Shown here in pieces: positions 1-17,636 of a stretch of 64,000 nt of DNA. The notes beneath the pieces were generated by a model, which did no database searches, was not told where the DNA came from, and worked only from the letters and a program-made list of their open reading frames with translations. A program made the translations under genes and the position numbers. Every line of letters starts with the position of its first letter. Within the stretch, counting starts at the first letter, position 1. This DNA is from Usnea hakonensis (taxonomy: Eukaryota; Ascomycota; Lecanoromycetes; Lecanorales; Parmeliaceae), in the NCBI GenBank assembly GCA_013423325.1, contig BLJB01000155.1, positions 1 to 64,000 on the forward strand, written 5' to 3'.

Positions 1-3000
1 AAAGAAACTTATAGAACACCTTAGTCCTCGCCCAAGTTCTTCTCCCGCTATCGAAGAAGAAGATACCCCTAGCCGAATCGCCTAAGTAATCTAGAAGGGA
101 TATTACCCTAAGCTCAAGTATCGATACCCCTCGTCTCGGCGTTCGTCCTCTAAGAGGCGAGCTCGTCAGGCTTAGCGCCCTCCTATTTACCTCGATATTG
201 TCGAGCTGGGAGCGCGCGGCTTTGACCATGCTGCACGTCTTAAAGACTCCGAACTCTTCAGCCTTACCTTGACCCAGATAGATTCCTTCCTCGGTTGCTC
301 TTCGCCGAAGCAAACACCCATTTCGAATTCGCCTCCTAGTCTCCGCTATATTCCCGAGAACCTGTACCTATATATAGGGACCTAGCCTCGTAGCTATAAT
401 CAAGATTACTGCCTTACTCTATATCAAATAGGAAAAGAACTTTATTTGGCCGCTACCGATTCCCTAGAAAACCTTGAAGTATATCGATAAAGTAAAAACG
501 TCGATCCCGCTGTCCTTCTACCCGCTCGATATTATAAGCACCTGCACGTCTTCTTAAAATAAGAGGCCGATATCCTACCCTAATATGGACCCCACGATCA
601 TGCTATCCACCTTAAGGAAGGTATCTAACCCCCTAGTTCTACCCTATATGGTATGAGCCACAATAAGGCTCTCGAACTCCGCCGCTACCTAGACGAGAAC
701 CTGAGTAAAGGGTTCATCCGAGCTAGTTGCTCCGAGGCCGCGGCTCCCGTTCTCTTTATTAAAAAGCCTGGTGGGGGTCTGCGTTTTTGCGTAGACTATA
801 GAGGCCTTAATACCGTTACCGTCAAGAATCGATACCCTCTACCCTTAATCTCCGAGACCCTAAACCGCCTTAGCCGAGCTAAGATCTTTACTAAGCTCGA
901 TATTATTGCCGCTTTCAATAGGATCCGTATCTAGGAGGGAGACGAGTCCCTTACCGCGTTCCGTACTCGCTTCGGACTATTCGAGTACCTAGTTATACCA
1001 TTTGGGCTATATAACGGACCCGCCACGTTCTAGAACTATATTAATAACACTCTCCGCGAATACCTTGATGACTTCTATACCGCGTACCTCGATAATATTC
1101 TAATCTATAGCGATAACGAGATCGAGTATAAGATTTATATCAACCGCGTCCTATATAAATTAGCCTAAGCCGGTCTATAAGTAGATATTACGAAATATGC
1201 CTTCTATATTACCTAAGTCCCCTACCTCGGCCTGATTATTACTACCGAGGGAGTTAAGATAGACCCTACCAAAGTCGATACTATTATTAATTAGCCTAGC
1301 CTCGTCAACGTCAAAGATATTTAAAGCTTCCTAGGATTCGTAAACTTTTATAGAAGGTTTATCTATAGCTATAGCAAGCTCGCCGCCCCCTTAACTAATC
1401 TTACGCGAAAAGACGTCAAGTTCGTCTAGATCGCCGAATACCAAATAGCCTTTAAAGTTCTCAAAAAGGCGTTTACCTCCGATATAGTCCTACGTTATTA
1501 CAACCTAGACCTTAAGATCGTAGTAGAAACCGATACTTCTAACTATATTTCTAGAGGAATCTTATCCTAGTATAACGATAATAGTGAACTATACCCTATC
1601 GCCTATTTCTCTAAGAAACATAGCCCTACAGAATACAATTACGAGATCTATAATAAGGAACTTATAGCTATCGTTCGAGCCTTTAAAGAATAGCGTCCTG
1701 AGCTCGAGGGCTCTCTATCCCCTATTAAAGTTATTACCGATTATAAGAACCTTAAATACTTTATATCAACTAAGATACTTAGTCGCCGCTAAGTACGTTG
1801 GAGCGAGTTCTTATCTCGCTTTAACTACCAGATAACTTACCGACCTAGTAAAGCCGGTAGTAAACCTAACGTATTAACGCGTCGCTTAGGAGACCTCCCT
1901 AAGGAGGGGGATACTTAGGACCCTAGATACCTATATTAGCATTAGACCGTGCTAAAAAACCATGTTTTAGACCCTAGAGTTCTCGACCTTCAATGTAGAA
2001 CGGTTAGCCTAGACCCCATCTAGTTACACCTATCTCCGCTCTAGCCTTCGCCTCTAGTAACCCTAGCCCCTATGGACCTAGATACCGAAGAACCTAACGT
2101 CGAAATAGACGATTCGGAACCTTAGTTAGACCAAGATACCCCTATACCTAATAACGATCTAGCCGATGTGCCTACCTAGACGTTATGGGACCGAGCTCAA
2201 GCCAAAGATATATTTAGACTATAGATCCTAGAAGCCCTTCGTAATAGCGATCGTTACTATAGCAAAATCCCCCTTGCCGAATACGAGGAACGTAATAACG
2301 CTCTATACTTCCGCGGCAGGAAGTATATACCCAACTCTAATAGCCTTCGCCTACGAATCATCTAACTCGCTTATAATAGTGTAGCTAGTAGATATCTAGA
2401 ACGAGCGAAATCATACGAACTCGTTAGTCGAGCCTATTAGTGACCTAACATTTATAAATACGTTTAACGCTTTGTCCGTAATTACTATATATATACTCGA
2501 GCTAAGCCCTCGCGTTAAAGAGTTTAAGGCTAGTTAAGACCCTTACCGGTACTATAACACCGTTAGCGTGATGTCTCTATAGACTATATAGGTCCCCTAC
2601 CTCTAAGTACCTATATAGGAATTATCTATCGATATATTCTCATCTTCGTTAACCGTCTTACTAAGATAAGATATATAGTCCCTACTATTACTATGGAGCC
2701 TAAAGAGGCCGCTCAAGCTCTCTACGCTTACGTTTGGAAATACCACGGTATACCCGAGTTCTTTACGTCCGATCGTGGTATCTAGTTTATCTCCGACGTC
2801 TTTAAGTACCTATATAGGATACTTAGAATCGATGCTAAACTTTCTACCGCTTACTACCCCGAGACCGATGGCCAAATAGAACGCTTTAATGCTATTATAG
2901 AACACTACCTCCGAGCCTTCTACAATTATATGTAGGACGACTAGGCTAAGTGGATACCTGGCGTAGAGTTTTCTGCAAATAATGCCCTATCCGTAACCAC

Positions 3001-4147
3001 CTTAGCCTCGCCGTTCCTCGCCAACTCTGGTTAGAACCCTCGTCTCGGCTTTGAACCCCCGGAGCCTCTACCTATTGATCTTACCGCCCAGTCTCGTGCT
3101 AAGCTTCTAGATATCGAGAACTTTACTAAGAAGATAGAAGAACTTATCGAGTACCTCCGTAACGAAATGCTAATCGCTTAGGCTATTTATAAGGCTAACG
3201 TTAATGCTTACCGTCGCCCTAGCCCTCGCTACTCCGTCGATAACTAAGTCTGGCTTAATGCTAAGAACCTTAATACCGCCCGTCCTTCTATTAAATTGGA
3301 CGACCGCTATATAGGCCCCTTTCGAGTTAAGCGCGTATTTCGTAACCCTCTTATTGTAGAGCTAGAGCTCTCCGAGTCTATATAGGTATATCCCGTCTTC
3401 CATATTAACCTCCTGAGCCATGTGGCTATCGACCCCTTACCCGGCCAAATTTAGGCCCCTCGTGAACCCGTAGTTACCGAGAATGGCGAACGTTCTTGGT
3501 ATATAAACGGTATCCTGAACTCTAAGCTTAATCGCCGGTACACCCCCGCTCTTCTTAAATATTACGTAGACTAGGAAGGTTATAATCCTACGTAGGAACC
3601 CTTTAACCTCCTCGAGGATAGCTAAGACGTAATAGTCGACTTCTACGCTATTAATCCCGCCCGTCCTAGACCCTATATCACCCCTTGCACTATACCTCGA
3701 TACTAATATAATAACCCGTAGTATTTAGTTGCTTCACCTCGCCTCGCCTCCTCCCTTGTCTCGTCTCCGCCCTTCGTACCTCTGCTCGCAGGAGTTCCGC
3801 CTTCGAGAGGGGGAGCTACTGTTATAGTACTAGACCTGACTCCCTCTAGTGGGAACCGACCTCGTTACTCCACTAACGCTCGGATACCAATAACGTTAAA
3901 TATGCGTATATGCGATACGCGTCCCGTGTATTGGAACCCCTACGCTATGGCCCTAGAAGCCCTATATAGGTATATGCCTGCTAGGACCTTTGTCTGTAAA
4001 AAGGTTGCTTGCTAGTTGCGTGTTGGGTTGCTCATCTATATAGACCCTACTACCCTCTATTCTATTTCTCTCCTCGTCTTTCGTCTTATATATCTAGCCT
4101 AGTCCCTAGTATACAATAATCCATCGATCTATGTCTAGTCCTTGACA
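1..4147 (+). mobile_element. Decayed Ty3/gypsy (chromovirus-type) LTR retrotransposon, 5' end outside the window
   Basis: A pol region can be followed by translation but is riddled with stops, almost all TAG. In order I see reverse transcriptase from about 500 (FCVDYRGLN near 790, the catalytic motif as YLDN near 1085), RNase H (about 1450-1900), integrase (about 2400-3000, with recognisable TSDRG and TAYYPETDGQ blocks) and a chromodomain-like end (about 3480-3620) where the expected tryptophans are TAG. Gag and the 5' LTR are not visible. A purine-rich tract at about 3806-3818 precedes the 3' LTR. Stops sit where the family has glutamine or tryptophan, which fits C-to-T decay on either strand. 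The longest intact piece is only 93 codons (653-934), so the element cannot be autonomous. Its LTR end is fused to copia coding sequence, implying that it inserted into the copia element. Confidence 0.88.
3820..4147 (+). repeat. 3' LTR of the gypsy element
   Basis: About 328 bp starting TGTTATAG just after the purine tract and ending TTGACA, so it has the usual TG...CA ends. Copia-type coding sequence becomes readable shortly after it. The left end is well supported by the polypurine tract; the right end is inferred from the terminal CA and the switch in coding content. The 5' LTR is not in the window, so identity between the LTRs and a target-site duplication (which would be GCTAC, the bases following 4147) cannot be tested here. 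Confidence 0.6.
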
Positions 4148-7100
4148 GCTACTAATTAGTCGTTAGTAGAACCGATCCCTAATAAGAAAGGCGTAGGTAA
4201 ATTCCTATTAGGAGTAGTACTCGTAATTAATAAAGGAAGTATAAGAGATAGGAAGGATCCGAGTACTATACTGATAGTGGTAGTAAGGACTAATAATATA
4301 TAGGAGTATCTTACCGTTAAAGACGAGCTTAAGATCTATAGTATTACCCTCGAAACGACGTCTACCTACACGTATTACTAAATCGGTATTACGGAACAAT
4401 TTAATAGGACGATTAGTAATATTATAAGAGCTATACTTAGTTAGTTAGGACTACCTATAAGCTTCTAGTCAGAGGCGTACCTATATAGAAACTACCTTAG
4501 GAATCGACTACTACACGGTCCTAGAGGGAGTACGACGGCGTATAAAAAGAAATATCTAAAGAAGCTAGATCTTAGTAAGGAGAGGACCTTTAGGTACGTA
4601 TACTTAGTATATATACTAAAGGAGGTAAGAGAAAGTAAGCTACACCCTCGTAGCTATAAGGCGATCTACCTAGGATACCTCTCGTTAACGTAGTACTATA
4701 TATACGATCCACGAAAAAACCGCTTGGTGTTTCCTACTTCGGTAAAGTTCTATAAGAATCGGAAGGGAGTCGATTTATTAAACTAATTAGACTTCCCTTA
4801 ATTATATAATACCCTCCGAGTAGACGTCGATCCACTACCTCCTAGAGTTATTAGAGGTACCTAGGACGCGTCGCCTACTATATCTAATAATATATCAAGC
4901 GACGACGATGATCTAGATAGTATTATAGGGCCCGAGGTATCTACGTCGTCGCCGTTAAAAACTCCGCAAAATAAGAATATCGGAGATTCTGAAGTAGAGG
5001 GAGAGCTCTCCAGGAGATCTCTAGCCCCTATAGTTAACTTAGTCGAAGGCGCATCAAATCTAGCCGGTACGGCACTACCACCGGCTTCTGGGCCAGGAGA
5101 GATTGGGGATCTCTCTCCTTCAAATATTGAAAATATCCTACTAGGTATAGAATCGCCTAAGGATACTAATAATGTAACTATAGGCCCTTCTATACTACTC
5201 CTCCCTATACTAGCTATAGTATAGCCATCTACGCGTTAACCTACCCCCGTGATAGCCGCGTTATCGCGCCTATAGAGGAGGAAGAAAGAGTATAACCTAT
5301 ATATATTTTATAAGCGGTTCGGTGATAGAGTATAATTGGCTACCGCAATTATTGAATCGCAGATATATCACGAGGCTATTATAGGGCTATATATACGCTG
5401 GTGGAAACTCGCTATTGCTAAATAGCTCTACGATCTTATGGCTATAGGTATATGGATACTGGTGGAGCTTCCTCTAGGTAAGAGGCCGATTATATATAGA
5501 TAGGTCTTTAGAGTCAAGTATAATCCGAATAGTACTATAGACAAATTTAAAGCCCATTTAGTAGTAAGAGGATTTAGTTAAATAGCGAATATCGATTTCT
5601 ATAAGACCTTTGCTCCTACTATAAGGTTTAAATTACTACGAATACTATTCGCTTTCTGTGTTAGGCACGGTATCCCTATCGAATAAATAGATATGGATAA
5701 TGCCTACCTTAATATATTACTGAAAGAGGTGATCTATATGTGGTAACTATAAGGTTTATCTAAGACTAAGGCTATACGTAGTAAGGTATTATAGTTGGTG
5801 AAAGGTCTCTATAGCCTAAAGTAGTCAGCCAGGCTTTAGCACTAACAATTCGCTACTATAATTCGTATAATAGGATTCCTTCCCTCTTAGGCTAATAGCT
5901 ATATCTTCTTTCGTAATAATAAAGACGGGATAGCAATTATTAGTCTCTATATAGACGATATCCTTATCGCTACTAAGGACCCCGCAGCTATAAAGGCTAT
6001 TAAGAAAGGAATTTATAACGCCTTTAAGTATATTAAGGTAGGACCCGTGAATTATATACTCAGTATATAGTTCTACCGTAACTAGAAGGCGAATATAGTG
6101 ATCCTAGAGTAATCCTAGTACGCCGAAAAGATCCTACGAGATTACGATATAGATTAAGCTATCCTAGTAAGTACTCCTATTAATAGATATACCTCCCTCG
6201 AGCCCTTATAGCCAGACGAGGTACGAGTATATTAATAGGACTACTAGAAGCGAATCGGAAGCCTTATATATCTTATAATATATACCCGGCCAGATTTAGT
6301 ATTCGCTATTAGTAAACTTAGCCAATTCTATACTAATCCTACTGTTCGTTATATAAATGCCCTTAACCGAGTGCTCAGATATATGCGTAGGACTACGTAC
6401 TATAGACTGCGTTACTAGGCCACTAGGGACCCAGTGGGATACGCCGATTCAGTATATAGTAATAATAAGGAGGACCGAAAGTCAACTTATAGATTCTTAT
6501 TATTATATAGTTAGGCTATATATATATAGTATAGTTATAAGCAAAGAGATATAACTATATCTACTACTAAGGCTAAGTACGTCTCCCTAACTAAGGCTAG
6601 AAAGATAGTAGTATAGACTACTAAATAGATAAAAGGCCTTCGATTTATACCTACTAATAGTAATCCTATCGTCTTATTTAGTAATAATAAGGGGAGCAAT
6701 ACTCTAACCGCAAATCCCGAATACTACTCCCGGACTAAGTATATCAATATTAAATACCACTATATCCGTTAACTAGTAGATAATAAAGACGTCTCTATTT
6801 AGTATATTCCTACTAATAATATGGTAGCAGATATCCTTATAAAGCTACTGACTACGAGGTCATTCGAAAGAGGTAGATAACTACTAGGGATATACGATTG
6901 CTCGCACAAATATAAATTACAATCTACCTTAGAGAAAGCCAGGAGATAAACCAGGAAATACTACTATGGTATACCTGTCTACACCGCTATTAACACTTGC
7001 TATCTCCATCTTCCCACAAGGCAAATTAAGAGGGAGTATTGGAATGGGCCTATAATTCGGTAATTAGCTTGCAGTCAAAATGGAGCTATAACCACTAGGG

Positions 7101-7331
7101 AATAGTCTAGGGGTCTAACTATGGAATGTATACGCTGGCCTACCATTGGTGATCATGGAAGGGGTAGCCTCCTATAGAGGTCTACATAACTGGCCTATGC
7201 CCACCTGCATAGATTTTTCTTTATGCCTTTCTGCAATTGTTATTTGAGCCTTATCCTTCCTAAATAGGACTAGCGCAGAGGAGTAGCCCTAGCCCTAAGC
7301 TACCAAATAGTGAAAGCAATTGTTTCCACCA
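4148..7331 (+). mobile_element. Decayed Ty1/copia LTR retrotransposon, 3' part, split by the gypsy element
   Basis: From about 4230 to 6900 a copia-type polyprotein can be traced with many TAG stops: the end of the integrase (GITEQFNRTI near 4385-4415), the connector, the reverse transcriptase (KAHLVVRGF near 5550, catalytic YIDDI near 5950) and RNase H (TKAEYVSLTKA near 6570). The order integrase then reverse transcriptase is diagnostic of Ty1/copia. Gag, protease and the first part of integrase are absent; they presumably lie left of the window, beyond the gypsy insertion. CpA and TpG are very scarce up to about 6890 but common after that, so the 3' end is less mutated than the body. No open frame longer than about 65 codons remains. 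Confidence 0.88.
7037..7331 (+). repeat. 3' LTR of the copia element
   Basis: A purine run (AAGAGGGAG) is followed by TATTGGAATG, which looks like a mutated copia LTR start (TGTTGGAA). About 295 bp later the sequence TTTCCACCA forms a near inverted repeat of that start, so I place the end at about 7331. The right edge lies about 126 bp upstream of the COX4 initiation codon. Boundaries are by eye. Confidence 0.55.
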
Positions 7332-7457
7332 AAATCTCGTCATAATAACCAACAATATTTGCCAAGACCACACTAGCGCCATCGACCGCCAAGCCATACT
7401 TTCGTACTAGATTGTTCGAACATCATCATTATCAGCGGTTCCTATCCCACTATATCC

Positions 7458-8922
7458 ATGATGCTTCTCAGACGTTCTTTCCTCGCCGCCGGGCGACGAA
7501 TAACTGCGAAGCCCATCATATCTGTTGCACCTCGCCCTCTCACGACCTCAGTCGCGCGCCGTACGTTATCACCCTCGCCCTTTTCTCCGTAGCTGTCTCG
7601 CAGGCTTGGTTGCTAACCGCAAGATTCCGCAAGCAGGAGCCGCGGGAGACGGAGATCCGAAGCCGGGCGAGCCGGATAAGAAAATGGTTGCTTTCGAAGG
7701 TATGCGATACCTCCTCAATTCCCCGTCACGATCCCTCTACGCTAGATGTCACACTCGATCGCTTCACACAATGACCATCGATCTCAAACTCATACCCTAT
7801 CCTCGTCTGCGACCCGATAAGAAGCTCATTCCATTCTTTGCCCACAGATATCAAGTCAGAAAAAGACCTCCTTCCTCCAGGCGCCGAACCCGGCACCGTC
7901 CCCACAGACCTCGACCAATCCACCGGTCTCGAACGTTTCGAAATCCTCGGTAAAATGCAAGGCGTTGACGTCTTCGACATGAAGCCATTAGATGCTAGTC
8001 GAAAAGGTACAGAGCTCGCTTTCAATACTGCGAAGTCCTTCGTTTTAGTTGATGCGGAAGATTTGACGCTTGTCGGCACAACCAAGTGTCAATGTGGTCT
8101 TAAGACTTGGAGAGCCTGCATGGGCGGAGGCTGGTGTTTTGGTGGGTTCACGTGGAGAATGGAAGGGACCAAGACTGAGAGGGAATTGAACGAGTGGATC
8201 AGACGAAGAGCACGGATAAGATAGGCTCAGACACCGGTCGAGGAGAGCTCATTACTTCAAGGGATGGGAAAGACGAAGACACAAACGCCACTCCAGATGC
8301 ACAGCATCACGGTTCTACTTTATTGTCTTACATGGCATGGGGCGCGGACGAATACCGAGTAAATGATAAAATAAAGGCTAATGCATCCACAATGCGTAAA
8401 CAGGCACCCTCGACAACCCCATCGTTGTCAACTCCGCCGGCGACGAACAATTTGCGGGATGCACGGGTTATCCTGCCGATAGCCACGTCGTGCTCTGGCT
8501 CAACGTACGTTGCTCCCCGCTCCCTACCTTCTGACGTTTCACAAGCTGCAGCCCTACCACTTGAGCCTCAGGCAGAGAGAAAGAGAAAGAGAAAGGGAGA
8601 GGACTACACCACCCCACAAATCCATACATCCAACATCCCGACCTGCATCTCCCTCCCTCCCTCGTCCCACCACCTCCCCCCCAACACGATATCGAGCCTA
8701 CCCGCTAACCCCACCCGACAGATGACCCGCGACCGCCCCGTCGAACGCTGCACCGAATGCGGCTCCGTCTACCGCATGGAATACATCGGACCGCCCGACG
8801 ACCCGCACGCGCATCACGGCCACGGCGAAGAGCACCATGGCTATGAGGAACCAAAGACGTTTGCCGACTACGTGAGGCCCGAGTATAGGGGGACGCCTCA
8901 GCCGCATTATGGGCAGACGTGA
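7458..8922 (+). CDS. cox4: Cytochrome c oxidase subunit 4 (fungal COX4; mammalian COX5B family), mitochondrial
   Basis: Nuclear-encoded zinc-binding subunit of respiratory complex IV, imported into mitochondria. Proposed exons: 7458-7560, 7637-7699, 7848-8006, 8404-8504, 8722-8922 (627 nt, 208 aa). All introns are GT-AG and the phases agree. The N-terminus (MMLLRRSFLAAGRR) is rich in Arg and Ser without acids, as expected for a mitochondrial presequence. The mature part has the family blocks PPGAEPGTVPTDL, GLERFEILGKM, NSAGDEQFAGCTGYPADSH and DRPVERCTECG; the CxxC and the upstream Cys are the likely zinc ligands. The last intron carries a GCTAAC branch-site-like sequence. Intron 3 is unusually long (397 nt), but joining its flanks restores the conserved DASRKGTLDNPIVV. 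ATG 7461 is an equally possible start. The copia LTR ends about 126 bp upstream. Confidence 0.93.
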
Positions 8923-9330
8923 AGGGGATGGACGGGATGAAGGAGGATGGGCTTAGAGGGGGGGAAGGGAGATTAGGTGGAATGAGTGTGTACATATATC
9001 TTGATCGACTATGCGTGTTGGACGAGGAGCAAGCTCTTGCTTTTTATAGGCACAAATATCATTGTCCGACGCACGTGATCATTCACGTCCCAGGTACACT
9101 GCAGTAGTTGGGCTTAAACGTTTGTTTTCTGTTATGGAACTACATGCAGTGAAGCTGTCTTTCCTGTTCCTAACGTCATTTCTTTAGCCACCGCCTCAAC
9201 CCACGACTCAGCCTAGCGCCCGCAATTCCATGTTTTACAAATGTGCTCTGCAGCTTCCTGCCCCGATTGATTGGGCTGGCATACTCCATCTTTCTTGAAC
9301 CCCACTTCATCAACCCGGTATCTCAGACGC
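8923..9330. other. Convergent intergenic region between COX4 and PRP8
   Basis: About 400 bp of 3' flank shared by two genes that run toward each other. No coding potential beyond short chance frames. It holds one inverted repeat (ACGTGA-TCAT-TCACGT, 9073-9088). No clear termination signal was identified. Confidence 0.6.
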
Positions 9331-16717
<7,387 letters not shown>

Positions 16718-17057
16718 AGTGATGAGTTGTCCTCGATTTGAGTCCTACTTCATCAGGCGCGATGCAGACCAGCTAACGGAGCAAAGCACCACTCGGGTCC
16801 AAAGATGGGGCGACAAGGACCCTACACTATGAGCCTGAACAATCGCTGATAGCGAAACGGCGTCTTACCTCATCTGCTACCGTTCGAGGATGGACTGTTG
16901 TTGATCGTGCTCCACAGGTGGCGGCTCTACAAAAACGTTCGAGATATGCCAAGCCGCTAATACTAGCGCCTCGGCTATCACGATCACACAGCGGGAAATT
17001 TGGTCCTCATCGACGACGCAAATCAACCTCGAAACACTCAGAGATCGAGTCGTCAAT
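16718..17057. promoter_or_regulatory. Divergent promoter between PRP8 and RPL34
   Basis: 340 bp separate the start codons of two highly expressed informational genes pointing away from each other, so both promoters and 5' leaders must lie here or extend into the partner. A perfect 5-bp-arm inverted repeat TCGCT-GAT-AGCGA (16843-16855) sits near the middle. No TATA box is evident. Confidence 0.6.
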
Positions 17058-17636
17058 ATGGGCGCGAGGTTAGCATACGTGAGTCGTCTCCCACTGCCGG
17101 CGCCAACATAGACCAAAGCTAATCCTCTCAATCATCAGCGACGGAGAAATCCGTGAGTTCCCATGAACAGGCCTGCCTTGGGCGTTTGACGTATTGAAAA
17201 CCGATGACTGACGCATTGCCATCAGATACAACACCCGCTCCAACAAAGTCCGCATCGTCAAAACCCCCGGCGGAAAACTCCAATACCAGCACACAAAGAA
17301 GAGAGGCAGCCCTCCAAAATGCGGTGACTGTGGCACCAAGCTCCCAGGCGTCAGTCCCCCCCCCTCCTCCTACGACCGCTACATCTACAAGACCTCGCAT
17401 TTCACCATCAATTAAGCAACCGAATATGCTGACTTTTTCTTTTGGGTCCCCAGATCCCCGCTCTCCGCCCCCGCGAATACGCCAAGATCTCCAAACCCAA
17501 GAAAACCGTACAGCGCGCTTATGGAGGGTCGAGATGTGCGAATTGCGTGAAGGATCGGGTCGTGAGGGCGTTTTTGATCGAAGAGCAGAAGATTGTGAAG
17601 AAGGTGTTGAAGGAGAATCAGGCGAAGAAGCGTTAA
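17058..17636 (+). CDS. rpl34: 60S ribosomal protein L34 (eL34)
   Basis: Structural protein of the large cytosolic ribosomal subunit. Exons: 17058-17078 (21 nt), 17139-17152 (14 nt), 17226-17349 (124 nt), 17454-17636 (183 nt), giving 113 aa, the expected size for eL34. Spliced protein begins MGARLAYRRRNPYNTRSNK, matching the family N-terminus, which can only be built by using the two tiny exons. Two CxxC pairs (CGDC and CANC) form the zinc site. The conserved ALRPREYAKISKPKK and AYGGSRC blocks are present, and it ends VLKENQAKKR. Intron 3 uses a less common GTCAGT donor and ends CCCCAG; splicing gives KLPGIPALRP, as in homologues. Introns 1 and 2 both start GTGAGT and end ATCAG. Shares a promoter region with PRP8. 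Confidence 0.93.

Noticed and set aside
653..934. Reverse transcriptase frame as an intact gene
   Set aside because: Only 93 codons between TAG stops in a heavily mutated element; it is a remnant.
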